DNA from: Rhodovulum bhavnagarense
GTDB lineage: Bacteria; Pseudomonadota; Alphaproteobacteria; Rhodobacterales; Rhodobacteraceae
Length of the DNA stretch: 64,000 nt
Direction: 5' to 3'
Assembly (NCBI RefSeq): GCF_004343505.1
Contig: NZ_SLXU01000011.1
Coordinates: 1 to 64,000, forward strand
Position 1 is the stretch's first letter; the number at the start of each line of letters is the position of its first letter. The position numbers were made by a program, and so were the translations under genes. Below are positions 27,798 through 36,998 of the stretch, one piece after another. Under the pieces are notes generated by a model that saw nothing but the letters and a program-made list of their open reading frames with translations, did not search any database and was not told the DNA's origin.

Positions 27798-28460
27798 CTA
27801 GCCTTTCAGCAACACCAGGCCGATATGGCCGATATCGGGGCTGACCCAATGCCGCCCGGCGCGGATTCTTCCGTCGCGTTCAAGCCAGTAGAGGTTCTCG
27901 AACTCGGCACCTGCACCAATGCAGTGTTCGGTGATGCGCGTCACGGGCAGGATTGTACCGGCAATTTCCAGCCGGTCAGGTTCGCGCCCGGTCACCTCGC
28001 AACGATAAGTGCGGGTATAAAGATGACCAAGCCCATCAATATAACGATGAACCCGCGCGGCCTCGGAAACCGAGGGATCGCGCAGCATCCGCAAGATATC
28101 CACGACATCCGCACTCATCAAATCATTGCCCAATGCGCGGGTCGCCACAAGAACGCCCTCGCGCAGGGTGATCGTGGCGCTATCGGCAGAGGACCATGTC
28201 TGATAGGGGCCATTGGCCGCCAGGAAGGCAAGCCGCGCAAAGGTGCCGCGCGATTCGATCTCGGCCTGCAAGATCGGCCCGGGCAGGGCATCAAGCTGTG
28301 CCCGGCTTAGCGGCTCCGGCACCGGCGTCGCTGGATTGCGGAGTTGCTGAAAAATGCCCTGCATATAGGCAAGGGTCACGTTGTTGTCCCGCTTGTAACT
28401 CTCGCATCCCGCCAAAACACCGATCAGTGCGGCAAGGGCCAGTACCGTGAACCGTTTCAT
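27798..28460 (-). CDS. yjbF: YjbF-like outer-membrane lipoprotein
   Basis: A 220-residue lipoprotein: MKRFTVLALAALIGVLAGC is a signal peptide with a lipobox ending at Cys19. The body (ILQAEIESRGTFARLAFLA, STADSATITLREG-like region, TYRCEVTGREPDRLEIAG) fits the GfcB/YjbF family of capsule-related lipoproteins. Its ATG overlaps the stop of yjbH (ATGA, 28457-28460), so the two are translationally coupled. The frame stays open 6 codons further up, but the lipoprotein signal sets the start. It probably interacts with YjbH at the outer membrane in polysaccharide export or modification. Confidence 0.8.
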   Translation of the reverse strand: MKRFTVLALAALIGVLAGCESYKRDNNVTLAYMQGIFQQLRNPATPVPEPLSRAQLDALPGPILQAEIESRGTFARLAFLAANGPYQTWSSADSATITLREGVLVATRALGNDLMSADVVDILRMLRDPSVSEAARVHRYIDGLGHLYTRTYRCEVTGREPDRLEIAGTILPVTRITEHCIGAGAEFENLYWLERDGRIRAGRHWVSPDIGHIGLVLLKG

Positions 28461-30571
28461 CGCCAGAACCGCCCCCACTCGTCGGACAGTTCGTTCTGGT
28501 GATACTCGCTCACCAGACCGTATAGCCGGTTGCGGACGGACAGCCGCGCGCCACCGTCACGGGTGACCGGGGTGATCGTGGTGCCAAAGGTCTTGCGCGA
28601 CGATGTCCCCGCGACCCAGGAGAACGGGATCGTCAGCCGGATACCCTTGTCGAAAGAGCCTTCGCCGAAGGTGTCGAAAGGCACGTCGGTAAGCGTGGCA
28701 TAGGCACCGACCTGCCAGCCATTGTCAAAGCTGCGATTGATCGAAAGGGTCGCCCCCCAATCCCCCGCAAGATAACGGCCCACGTCGATCTGCCCGGTGA
28801 AATCGTCCCACAGATCGACATAGGCAGAGGCATGGCCGGTCAACACGTCGTAATCGCGAAATCCGAGTCCCTTGTCGAAATCGCGCTGGCGGGCGTAGTT
28901 CAGTTCAAGCCCAAGCCCCAGCCGCTGATCGACCGGTTTCCACAACACCTCGCCAGAGATGCCGCCATACATCGTCTCAAGATAGCCCAGCGTCATCCGG
29001 GTATAGAAATCGGGGCCGATTTTTCCGAATTTTTCGAAAGTCAGGTACTGGACACCCAGATCGCCACCCTGCCGATCGTATTCGATGAAATCCGAACGCA
29101 CATGAGGCAATACGGAATTCGAAAGCCGCGTGGCCTGGTCGAGATTTCCCACCAACTTGGCCCGCAACGCGCCGGACAAGACCGCACCGGGGGCCAGGTC
29201 GTAATCGGCTTGCAGTTGCAGGCCGATATCTGCCCGGATCGGATTTTCCGGGTCAAACAGCGACAAGGCCGAATAACTGCCCAGCCCCCAGCTGAATCTC
29301 GGATAGCGCCCGGGCACGAATACCTCGCCATCGCCACGCATCGGCGCGGCGTCGAACCCGGCACGCTGATATGCGAACCTGTAGCCTGCGGGGGCGTGCT
29401 CCAACTCTTCCAGGTCGCTGCGCCGGATCGTGACCATCGAGAGAGGCAAACCCTGTACCGTGGGCACGATCTCGAACCGCTCGACCGAGGGCGGCAGGCT
29501 GAGCGCCATCAAACGGGCGACACGACCAATGGCCTGAGGTTCGTAATCGTATTTCCGATTGGTCAGCCGCACCCGCGCACGGCCACCATCCAGCGCGACA
29601 GACTGCACGTCATAGCCCTGTGATTCAAGGATGCTGACCAGCTTTTGACGTTCTGACGCAACGCGGCCCGCATCCACGATCCAGCCGGTATCACGTGGTC
29701 CGGGCGGTCGGGGCATCACCGCCATCGGCGCGGGATCGAGACTGCCTTCGATCACCGGGCGACGGGGGTTCAGCACGATCGCGCCACCGACCCCGACCAT
29801 GTCGCCGTTCAGCACATGGGCAAATACCTGCCAGCCCGGCCGCGGCCGGTAGGTCACCCCGAAATTCAGAGGTGTGCGATGGTCATAGATGCCGCCCTGC
29901 ACCTCGCCGGTATAGCCATCCGAGGAATATTCCGCGATCAGGCTCCATTTTTCGGAGGGGCGCCATTCCAGCCCGCCGAAAGGCGCCACGGGTCCCTTGA
30001 ACCATTGGTCGATTTCCAGCGTTCCGCCACGTCCGACATCGCGCGGCGGGCGCGCACCGAACGGGCTGCCGATGTCGCCATGACTGCCCAGCCGTCCCCA
30101 ACCCAGACCTGCCGTCGCACTCAGCCGCGACCCCAACATGCGGCTGAGAACGACATACTCGCCCGAATAGACGCCGGTGCCGATGAAATCACGCACCCCG
30201 ACCGCGAGACCGGGCCAGAACTCGGTCTCTTCCATCAGCAGGAAGTGCAGGTCGAAACTGCGGTCGAAATACTCGGTCTGTGCAGGATCGTAGGCCGCGA
30301 TATAACTATAGCGAAAGCTGCCAGTCAGGCGGGGCGTCAACTGGAAGCTCAGCGTGTTGCGGCGAAGATCCTCGTTGCCGAAAAACGTCAACGACAGATC
30401 GGCATCGTCCATGGCGCGCGCACTGGGCATGTCGATCAAACCGGGCAGGCCATAGGTGTTGAGCGTTCCCTGCGGCTGGGCCGCCGCCGCCCCTGCGCCG
30501 CAAAGAACCGACGCCGAGGCCAAAAGCAGGCACCGCAAACGGTCTTGCCACTGCGGAAGGATCGGTTTCAA
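28457..30571 (-). CDS. yjbH: YjbH-like outer-membrane exopolysaccharide protein
   Basis: About 704 residues, near the 698 of E. coli YjbH. The N-terminus after a signal peptide (CLLLASASVLCGAGAAAA) reads LNTYGLPGLIDMPSARAMDD, the family's opening. The rest is beta-rich, for example LSFQLTPRLTGSFRYSYIAA and RLGLGLELNYARQRDFDKGL, in line with a beta-barrel or bilobed porin. The frame opens at 30754, but a TTG at 30571 behind GGGGAG gives the right N-terminus; this start is uncertain. YjbH is predicted to secrete or process polysaccharide. No yjbG (GfcC-like) gene lies between yjbF and yjbH, unlike E. coli. Confidence 0.8.
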   Translation of the reverse strand: MKPILPQWQDRLRCLLLASASVLCGAGAAAAQPQGTLNTYGLPGLIDMPSARAMDDADLSLTFFGNEDLRRNTLSFQLTPRLTGSFRYSYIAAYDPAQTEYFDRSFDLHFLLMEETEFWPGLAVGVRDFIGTGVYSGEYVVLSRMLGSRLSATAGLGWGRLGSHGDIGSPFGARPPRDVGRGGTLEIDQWFKGPVAPFGGLEWRPSEKWSLIAEYSSDGYTGEVQGGIYDHRTPLNFGVTYRPRPGWQVFAHVLNGDMVGVGGAIVLNPRRPVIEGSLDPAPMAVMPRPPGPRDTGWIVDAGRVASERQKLVSILESQGYDVQSVALDGGRARVRLTNRKYDYEPQAIGRVARLMALSLPPSVERFEIVPTVQGLPLSMVTIRRSDLEELEHAPAGYRFAYQRAGFDAAPMRGDGEVFVPGRYPRFSWGLGSYSALSLFDPENPIRADIGLQLQADYDLAPGAVLSGALRAKLVGNLDQATRLSNSVLPHVRSDFIEYDRQGGDLGVQYLTFEKFGKIGPDFYTRMTLGYLETMYGGISGEVLWKPVDQRLGLGLELNYARQRDFDKGLGFRDYDVLTGHASAYVDLWDDFTGQIDVGRYLAGDWGATLSINRSFDNGWQVGAYATLTDVPFDTFGEGSFDKGIRLTIPFSWVAGTSSRKTFGTTITPVTRDGGARLSVRNRLYGLVSEYHQNELSDEWGRFWR

Positions 30572-30699
30572 CGCTGCGCACTCCCCACGCTCCGGTTTCT
30601 CCCTACGCGAGAGACAGACCAAATCCAAGCGGCCAAAGCCACGCTGGATGGCAAGCGCAGCGGCGATGCCACGGTGCGGCAATCGAGGCGGGCCGCTGG

Positions 30700-31815
30700 C
30701 TAGAGGATCTCGTCCTCGTCGAACAGTCGCTCGGCCTCGACCTCGGCGGTCCATGTATCGATACGATCTTCGGCATGGGCGGTCGAGGCAATGGCGGCCA
30801 GGTGAAAGACCGCGTTGCCCTCGTTGACAACGGGCAAGACCGCGCGGCCCACGATGATACCCGCCTCCGGGGCGATGATTGGGGCATCGACCTCGCCGAA
30901 CGGGTCAGAAACGATCGCCAGCAGATCACCGGCATCGACCACGTCCCCTTCCGAGCGAAAGGTGCGCAACAGCCCCCCCTGTGGCGCGCGCAGCCAACGC
31001 GAATTGCGGCAGACCAACGGCGCGCGCCGCGCCCGCGGCACGCCGCGCGCCGGGATCATGGCACGGTCATGCAAGACCCGCAGGATACCCGAAACACCCG
31101 CCCGCACAGCGGTCTCGTCAAAGCGCAGCCCCTCACCCGCCTCGTAGAGAAGCATGCCGACCCCCTGCCCGTCCGCCACTTGCCTCAGCGACCCCTCGCG
31201 CAGCGCCGAGGGCAGGATCACCGGGGCGGCAAAAACCTCGGCCAGGCGCATCAGTTCGGGCTTGCCCGGCGCCACGCGCACCTGCGGCAGGTTGGTGCGA
31301 TGGACCGCGGCGGAATGCAGGTCGATACCCAGGTCGGCGCGCAAGATCACCTCTTGCATCAGAAGATGCGCCAGCCGCGCGGCCATCGACCCCTCGGCAG
31401 AGCCGGGAAAACTGCGATTGAGGTCGCGGCGGTCCGGCAGGTAACGCGACAGGTTCAGGAAGCCGAAGGCATTGACGATCGGAATCGCGATCAGCGTTCC
31501 GCGCAACCCGTCCAGCGCCGGCAGGCTGAGAAGCCGGCGCACGATCTCGACCCCGATCACCTCGTCGCCATGCACGCCCGCGCTGACAAAGACGACAGGC
31601 CCCGCGCGGCGGCCGTGAATCACATGGGCGGACATGGTGACCGGCGTGTGATCCGACAGCACCGAGACCGGCAGGTCAACGGTGCGCCGGGTGCCGGGGG
31701 CGATGTTCACGCCGCCCAGGATGAACCCACCGCGCGGCGTCACGGGACAAAGGGAAATGTACGTCGCATGATTCCGCGATAGCGCCGCAGGGGGGCGGCT
31801 GACAAGGGGATGCAT
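30700..31815 (-). CDS. AstE/AspA-family zinc deacylase
   Basis: A 371-residue protein of the succinylglutamate desuccinylase/aspartoacylase family. Zinc ligands appear as VSAGVHGDEVIGVEIVRRL (His, Glu) and IDLHSAAVHR (His); RDLNRSFPG is the substrate Arg segment. The C-terminal part contains a biotinyl-like beta fold, GLLRTFRSEGDVVDAGDLLA. It would hydrolyse an N-acyl amino acid or related amide in the cytoplasm; the substrate is unknown. It lies 128 bases upstream of yjbH on the same strand with opposite-strand pyrD genes on the other side, so a part in the yjb locus is possible but unproven. Confidence 0.82.
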   Translation of the reverse strand: MHPLVSRPPAALSRNHATYISLCPVTPRGGFILGGVNIAPGTRRTVDLPVSVLSDHTPVTMSAHVIHGRRAGPVVFVSAGVHGDEVIGVEIVRRLLSLPALDGLRGTLIAIPIVNAFGFLNLSRYLPDRRDLNRSFPGSAEGSMAARLAHLLMQEVILRADLGIDLHSAAVHRTNLPQVRVAPGKPELMRLAEVFAAPVILPSALREGSLRQVADGQGVGMLLYEAGEGLRFDETAVRAGVSGILRVLHDRAMIPARGVPRARRAPLVCRNSRWLRAPQGGLLRTFRSEGDVVDAGDLLAIVSDPFGEVDAPIIAPEAGIIVGRAVLPVVNEGNAVFHLAAIASTAHAEDRIDTWTAEVEAERLFDEDEIL

Positions 31816-31988
31816 CGTATGACGACAGTGTTTTACCGAGGAAAGATGGCGGGCTGCGGCTCGGGCCGGCCATCGCGCCCCTCGCGGGCCGCTTCACCGT
31901 CCCCGCATCGCCCCGCGCGATTGCCCGATGCGCCGCGCCAAGGTCTCTGATGCTTGACCCGGGATCATACAGCAGGCATGTCCTTTTC

Positions 31989-32327
31989 ATGCTGATCTAC
32001 AAGATATTCCGCCGTTCCGAATGGGATGCCTTTCGCGCCGCCGGGCGCACCGCCGGCGCGCCGGTGGACCTAGCCGACGGTTTCATTCACCTCTCGACCG
32101 CAGAGCAGGTGACCGGTACCGCCGAGAAACATTTCGCGGGCGAAAGCGACCTGGTGCTGGTTGCGGTGACGGCCGATGCGTTGGGCGACGCGCTGAAATG
32201 GGAGACCTCGCGCGGCGGCGCGCTGTTTCCCCATCTTTACCGCGAAATGCGGGTGGCCGACGTGGTGTGGGACAAGTCCCTGCCGCTGGGGGCTACCGGA
32301 CATATCTTTCCCGAGGGCGTGGTATGA
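31989..32327 (+). CDS. DUF952 domain protein
   Basis: A 112-residue protein starting [20 protein letters not shown] with the family signature [20 protein letters not shown] and [20 protein letters not shown]. Its fold resembles ADP-ribosyltransferase-like proteins, but no activity is established for DUF952. The ATG at 31989 is preferred to one 13 codons earlier. Its stop overlaps the pyrD start (ATGA), a pairing also seen in other Rhodobacterales, so it is cotranslated with pyrimidine synthesis. Confidence 0.85.
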   Translation: MLIYKIFRRSEWDAFRAAGRTAGAPVDLADGFIHLSTAEQVTGTAEKHFAGESDLVLVAVTADALGDALKWETSRGGALFPHLYREMRVADVVWDKSLPLGATGHIFPEGVV

Positions 32328-33382
32328 CGATGCTGGAACGGCTGGGCCTGGCGGCCTTTCACCGGATGGACCCGGAACGCGCGCATAACCTGTCGCTGGC
32401 GGCGCTGAAAACCGGGCTGGTGCCGCTGCCGGGGCGGCTGAGTTCGCCACGGCTGGCCACCGACCTGGCGGGACTGGCGCTGGCCAACCCGGTTGGTTTG
32501 GCCGCGGGCTATGACAAGAACGCCGAGGCGCTGGCGCCGCTGGCGCGCGCGGGTTTCGGTTTTATCGAGGTGGGGGCCGCAACGCCCCTGTCACAGCCGG
32601 GCAACCCGCGCCCGCGCCTGTTTCGATTGGCCGAGGACCGCGCCGCGATCAACCGCTTCGGCTTCAACAATGATGGCATGGTGGCCATCGGCGCGCGGCT
32701 GGCCACCCGGCCCGAGGGCGCCGTGATCGGCCTGAACCTGGGCGCCAACAAGACCAGTGCGGATCGCGCCGCCGATTATGCCGCGGTGTTGGCCCATTGC
32801 GGCGCATATGTGGATTTCGCCACCGTCAATGTCTCCTCGCCCAATACCGAGAAACTGCGCGACCTTCAGGGCCGCGCCGCCCTGTCGGCACTGCTGGCCG
32901 GAGTGATGGAGGCCCGCGCCCGGCTGGAGAGACCGTTTCCCGTTTTCCTCAAGATCGCCCCCGACCTCGACGAGGCGGAACTGGCCGACGTGGCCGAGGT
33001 AGCGCTGCAAAGCGGGATTTCCGGGCTGATCGCCACGAATACAACGCTGGCGCGCACCGGGTTGCACAGCCCTCACCAGGTGGAAACCGGCGGGCTCTCC
33101 GGCGCACCGCTCTTTGAACGCTCGACCCGCGTGCTGGCACAGCTCTCCGGGCTGACCGGCGGGCGGCTGCCGATCATCGGTGTCGGCGGCATCGGTTCGG
33201 CCGAGGACGCCTATGCAAAGATCCGCGCAGGTGCCAGCGCCGTGCAACTCTATACCGCGCTGGTCTATGGCGGCCTCAGCCTCGTGCGCGAGATCGTCGA
33301 GGGGCTGGATACCCTGCTTGCCCGCGACGGGTTCGCAAACGTGGCCCAGGCCGTTGGCACGTGCCGGCACGAATGGACATGA
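32324..33382 (+). CDS. pyrD: Dihydroorotate dehydrogenase, class 2 (quinone)
   Basis: PyrD oxidises dihydroorotate to orotate, passing electrons to ubiquinone at the inner membrane. The 352-residue class 2 protein has the N-terminal membrane-association helix ([20 protein letters not shown]), FMN-binding [19 protein letters not shown], the active-site Ser in [14 protein letters not shown], and the phosphate site [20 protein letters not shown]. The start at 32324 overlaps the stop of the DUF952 gene. It ends 46 bases before the convergent MATE gene. Confidence 0.95.
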   Translation: MTMLERLGLAAFHRMDPERAHNLSLAALKTGLVPLPGRLSSPRLATDLAGLALANPVGLAAGYDKNAEALAPLARAGFGFIEVGAATPLSQPGNPRPRLFRLAEDRAAINRFGFNNDGMVAIGARLATRPEGAVIGLNLGANKTSADRAADYAAVLAHCGAYVDFATVNVSSPNTEKLRDLQGRAALSALLAGVMEARARLERPFPVFLKIAPDLDEAELADVAEVALQSGISGLIATNTTLARTGLHSPHQVETGGLSGAPLFERSTRVLAQLSGLTGGRLPIIGVGGIGSAEDAYAKIRAGASAVQLYTALVYGGLSLVREIVEGLDTLLARDGFANVAQAVGTCRHEWT

Positions 33383-33427
33383 CCGGCGCCTTTCCGGGCT
33401 AGCCTTGCGGGCGGGGGAAAAATAGCC

Positions 33428-34759
33428 CTAGCGCTCTGCCTGCGCTTCCAGCGCAGGATAGCGCAGGCCCAACGTCACGGCGCGCGCGACAAACGATACC
33501 AGGAAGGCGACCCAAAGCCCGTGATTGCCAAGGGCCGGCACCAGCGCGGCCACCGTCGCGGCATAGATCAGCACCGACAACAGCATCATGTTGCGCATGT
33601 CGCGCGTGCGGGTGGCCCCGATGAAAATCCCGTCCAGCATCCAGGACGCAAGCCCAAGCAACGGTGCGGCGACCATGTAGGGCAGGAAATCGCGCGCGGC
33701 CTCGCGCACGGGCTCGGCCGTGGTCATGGTATCGATGATCGCGCCCCCGAATAGCGCAAAGACCAAGGCCAGCCCCACGCAACTGAGAAGACCCCAAAAC
33801 GATGTCATCAACGCGGCTTGTCTCAGTGCCGCGCGCATCCGCGCGCCCAGTGCCTGCCCCACCAGCGCCTCGGCGGCAAAGGCGAACCCGTCCAACGCGT
33901 AGGCCGTAATTTGCAGGAATTGCAAAAGGATCTGGTTGGCCGCCAGCGGCACATCGCCGAAATCGGCGCCGAGGAACAGGAAAGAGACGAAAATCCCCTG
34001 CAACAGCAGCGACCGGATCAGGATATCGGTATTGACGCCGGCCATATGGCGCAGCCGCGCGGGATCGAATACCCGCGCCCGGTCGCACCAAGCCCCGCCA
34101 CTGAAAGCGCCCCTGCACATCCAAAGGCCCAGCGCGGCCCCCGACCACTCGGCCAGGAAGGTCGCGGCCGCAACCCCCGGCACACCCCAGTCGAATCCCA
34201 GCACGAACAGCAGGTCCAGCGCGATGTTCAGCCCGTTCATCCATAGCTGGATGACCAGAACCGCACGGGTGCGTTCCTGCGCGATCAGCCAGCCGGTGAT
34301 GCCGTAGATCGCGATCGCGGCCGGGGCCGACCAGATGCGGATCGCCATGTACTGACGGGCCAGCGTCTCGACCTCGGGGCTGGCCGGCGACACGATGAAG
34401 GCGCCTGCGAAAAGCGGCGCCTGCAACAGGATCATCCCCAGACCGGCGACGCCGCCGATCATCAGCGCACGCGACAGCATCGCGTCGACCTCGGCATGGT
34501 CGCGCGCGCCCCAGGCTTGCGCGGTCAGGCCCGTGGTGCCCATCCGCAAAAAACCGAAAATCCAGTAAAGCGCCGAAAGGATGATCGCGCCGATCCCAAC
34601 AGCGCCGATCGGTGCTGCTTCGCCCAACTGGCCCACGACGCCGGTATCGACCGCACCCAGGATCGGCACGGTGGCATTCGCCAAAACGATCGGAAGCGCG
34701 ATCGCCAGAACCCGACGGTGGGTCAGCGCGGGCCCGGCCCGAAAAACCGTCTCAGTCAT
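33428..34759 (-). CDS. MATE-family efflux transporter
   Basis: A 443-residue inner-membrane protein with twelve predicted helices in two homologous halves. The opening ALTHRRVLAIALPIVLANAT with the Pro kink and VDTGVVGQLGEAAPIGAVGI are typical of the DinF branch of MATE exporters. These exchange organic cations or oxidised compounds for Na+ or H+. Its start overlaps the end of the thioesterase gene at 34752 by 8 bases, so the three minus-strand genes 35695-33428 form one unit. Confidence 0.9.
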   Translation of the reverse strand: MTETVFRAGPALTHRRVLAIALPIVLANATVPILGAVDTGVVGQLGEAAPIGAVGIGAIILSALYWIFGFLRMGTTGLTAQAWGARDHAEVDAMLSRALMIGGVAGLGMILLQAPLFAGAFIVSPASPEVETLARQYMAIRIWSAPAAIAIYGITGWLIAQERTRAVLVIQLWMNGLNIALDLLFVLGFDWGVPGVAAATFLAEWSGAALGLWMCRGAFSGGAWCDRARVFDPARLRHMAGVNTDILIRSLLLQGIFVSFLFLGADFGDVPLAANQILLQFLQITAYALDGFAFAAEALVGQALGARMRAALRQAALMTSFWGLLSCVGLALVFALFGGAIIDTMTTAEPVREAARDFLPYMVAAPLLGLASWMLDGIFIGATRTRDMRNMMLLSVLIYAATVAALVPALGNHGLWVAFLVSFVARAVTLGLRYPALEAQAER

Positions 34760-35261
34760 CGCGCGATGGCATCAGGAAATGGCCGGTGGCCTGCGCGAAC
34801 AGCCGGGCGCGGTTATCCTGCCAGCCCTCGACATGGACGCTGGCATAGCGCCGCCCCGACCGGTTGACGCGGGCCCGCGCATAGGCGTCGCGCGGTAGCC
34901 CCGGCCGCAAGTAATCGACGGTGAAATCGATCGTCTTGGGCAGGCGCGGAAGCGTTTCGGGCGTCAACCCCCGCGGGTCGATCACGCCCGATTCCATGTC
35001 GTCCCATATCAGCGCCCATGACAGCCCGATGATCGCGGTAGCCTCAAGGAAGGCAGCCGTCACACCGCCATGCAGCGCGGGCAATAGCGGGTTTCCGATC
35101 AGCTTGTCATCATAGGGCAGGATCGCGGTCAGCTCGTCCCCGCGCCTTTCGAACTCGATCCCGAGGAATTGCATGTAGGGCACGCCACGCACCAGCGCCG
35201 ACAGCGCCGCATCCCGGCGTTGCTTGATCACTTGGACGGGTTCGGGGGCACGGCGGGTCAT
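34752..35261 (-). CDS. PaaI-type hotdog thioesterase (second of pair)
   Basis: A 169-residue hotdog-fold protein. MTRRAPEPVQVIKQRRDAAL leads into the fold, with NPLLPALHGGVTAAFLEATA holding the HGG(V) motif on the central helix and TVDYLRPGLPRDAYARARVN in the sheet. The HGGxxAxxE variant matches acyl-CoA thioesterases of the PaaI group. The start ATG overlaps the upstream gene's stop at 35258-35261. It probably hydrolyses an aryl- or acyl-CoA. It pairs with the next hotdog gene, so the two may form a heteromer; that is inference. Confidence 0.85.
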   Translation of the reverse strand: MTRRAPEPVQVIKQRRDAALSALVRGVPYMQFLGIEFERRGDELTAILPYDDKLIGNPLLPALHGGVTAAFLEATAIIGLSWALIWDDMESGVIDPRGLTPETLPRLPKTIDFTVDYLRPGLPRDAYARARVNRSGRRYASVHVEGWQDNRARLFAQATGHFLMPSRDD

Positions 35262-35695
35262 GTCCGCTGTGCTTTCGGCCGTTCGACGGTAAAGGCCCCC
35301 GAGGCGGTGGCCACGGGGTTGTCGCGATCCTCGTCCATCGCGGTGGCCCGCACGAAAGCCACCGAGCGGGTGACGTGATAGCATTCTGCCCGCGCGGTGA
35401 TGCGCTGACCCGGCGTCGCCGCGCGCATGTAATCGATGCGCAGGTCGATGGTCGCGGTGCCCTGCGGTCCCGTGGGATGGCACATCACCGAGGCACCACC
35501 ACACGTATCCAGCAACGCCGAAACCGCACCGCCCGAGATGACACGGCTGCGGGGATCGCCGACCAGGCGCTCGTCATAGGGCATCGATATCTCGGCCACC
35601 CCGTTACCGATCTCCTCCACCTGCATCGAAAGCGCGCGCGAATGCGGTATCGCCTGGATGAACTGCCGCGCGATGCGGGCCTTGTCGTCACTCAT
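35258..35695 (-). CDS. PaaI-type hotdog thioesterase (first of pair)
   Basis: A 145-residue hotdog protein: RALSMQVEEIGNGVAEISMP, then RSRVISGGAVSALLDTCGGA, where the usual HGG is SGG, with the catalytic acidic residue position taken by Asp in LLDT. TIDLRIDYMRAATPGQRITA follows. Loss of the His suggests altered chemistry or a partner role for the gene at 34752, with which it overlaps by 4 bases. It is divergent from mntX, 95 bases away. Confidence 0.83.
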   Translation of the reverse strand: MSDDKARIARQFIQAIPHSRALSMQVEEIGNGVAEISMPYDERLVGDPRSRVISGGAVSALLDTCGGASVMCHPTGPQGTATIDLRIDYMRAATPGQRITARAECYHVTRSVAFVRATAMDEDRDNPVATASGAFTVERPKAQRT

Positions 35696-35727
35696 GGACC
35701 TGTCCTTTCAGCCCCGGATAATGACCC

Positions 35728-35755
35728 TTGCTTTTCGTGCTGCAAGCGCTAATTT
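35728..35755 (+). promoter_or_regulatory. Candidate sigma-70 promoter of mntX
   Basis: TTGCTT at 35728-35733 and TAATTT at 35750-35755 with a 16-base spacer. The match is moderate. Its start would fall next to the Fur/Mur-like box at 35763, a layout fit for repression. Confidence 0.4.
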
Positions 35756-35762
35756 CTGCTAT

Positions 35763-35785
35763 TGCGAACCATTCTCATATATGAG
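35763..35785 (+). promoter_or_regulatory. Fur/Mur-like box overlapping a 12-bp palindrome
   Basis: TGCGAACCATTCTCA (35763-35777) is a 7-1-7 inverted repeat with five of seven pairs matched, in the Fur-family pattern TGAtAATnATTaTCA. It runs into a perfect palindrome ctcatatatgag (35774-35785). It lies 14 bases before the mntX ATG and downstream of the candidate -10. In alphaproteobacteria the Fur homologue Mur represses manganese uptake when Mn is sufficient, so this is probably the Mur operator. Confidence 0.55.
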
Positions 35786-35790
35786 GCACC

Positions 35791-36942
35791 ATGGCCACCA
35801 ATATCTGGACCCCGGGCAATACCTTGCTTCGTGCCGGACTGTCCCTGCCGGGACCGGTTCGGTACGGCCGTCTGGTCGTGGTGCTGGTCCTTGTTGCGCT
35901 GGCCCTTGCGCCGGGGGAACTGGGGGCACTGACCCGAAGCCTGATGACCGATGCCTATGTGCAGGTCAGTGTCTTCGTGGCGGCGACGCTATTGCTGTTT
36001 TACGGCTCGGAACGGGTATTCAAATACGACCTGGGCAACGCGTTGCGCCGCGCCCGGCACTGGCAGGTCCCGATTGCCGCACTTCTTGGCGCGACGCCGG
36101 GATGCGGCGGCGCGGTGATCGTGGTCGCCGCGTACAGTTCGGGCAATGCGGGCTTTGGGGCCGTGGTGGCCGCACTGACAGCCACCATGGGCGATGCGGC
36201 TTTCCTGCTGATTGCGACGCGGCCAGACGCGGCGGCGGTGGTTCTGCCGCTGTCGCTGGCGGTGGGCGTGATTTCCGGCTGGGTGGTGGACCGGGTCATC
36301 CCGAACGCACTGCCGGTACTGAAAGGCGCCTCTTGTAACATCGCCCCGCGCATCGGGCGGCTGCGTCCGCGCGATATCGCCTACCTGCTGCCGGTCGTGC
36401 CGGGGCTCGTGGCGGGTGTTGCACAGGTTGCACAGGCGGAAATCGACACGATCCTGGGGCTGCCGGTCAACGCCCTTGCCCTGATCGGCACGGCGCTGGG
36501 TCTTTTCATCTGGGCCACCTCGCCGGTTACCGCGATGACCAACTCCCACGACGCCCCCCTCACCCGCATGGCCGAGGAAACCAGCTTTATCTCGGTCTGG
36601 GTGATCGGCGCCTACCTCGCCTACGATTACGTGGCAACCTTTGCAGGGATTGATATCGGCGCCCTGTTTGACGGCGTGACGCCGCTCTTGCCGCTGATCG
36701 CCATTGCCATAGGCTTCGTTCCCGGCTGCGGCCCTCAGGTTCTGGTTGCAACGCTCTACCTCAACGGGGCAATCCCCTTTGCCGCGCTGATCGGCAACGC
36801 GATTTCGAACGACGGCGACGCGCTGTTCCCGGCCATCGCAGTCAACCCTCGCGCGGCGATCCTGGCAACGCTGTGCTCGGCGGTTCCCGCGATAGCCGTG
36901 GGATATGGGTTCCACTTCCTCGCACCGGGTTTCATGAACTGA
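35791..36942 (+). CDS. mntX: MntX-type manganese importer
   Basis: A 383-residue inner-membrane protein with about ten helices and two internally repeated motifs, GATPGCGGAVIVVAAYSSGN (near 107) and GFVPGCGPQVLVATLYLNGA (near 308), which mark the DUF2899 family of putative heavy-metal transporters. MntX of Roseobacters, vibrios and SAR11 is a manganese importer of this family. A Fur/Mur-like box lies just upstream. It is followed by MerR genes in the same direction but with different likely roles. Direction of transport is taken from the described family, not from sequence. Confidence 0.75.
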   Translation: MATNIWTPGNTLLRAGLSLPGPVRYGRLVVVLVLVALALAPGELGALTRSLMTDAYVQVSVFVAATLLLFYGSERVFKYDLGNALRRARHWQVPIAALLGATPGCGGAVIVVAAYSSGNAGFGAVVAALTATMGDAAFLLIATRPDAAAVVLPLSLAVGVISGWVVDRVIPNALPVLKGASCNIAPRIGRLRPRDIAYLLPVVPGLVAGVAQVAQAEIDTILGLPVNALALIGTALGLFIWATSPVTAMTNSHDAPLTRMAEETSFISVWVIGAYLAYDYVATFAGIDIGALFDGVTPLLPLIAIAIGFVPGCGPQVLVATLYLNGAIPFAALIGNAISNDGDALFPAIAVNPRAAILATLCSAVPAIAVGYGFHFLAPGFMN

Positions 36943-36998
36943 TTTGCCCCGCGCGTCAAAACGGCCTAGCTAGACGCAGATCACCATGGAACAAGCCG

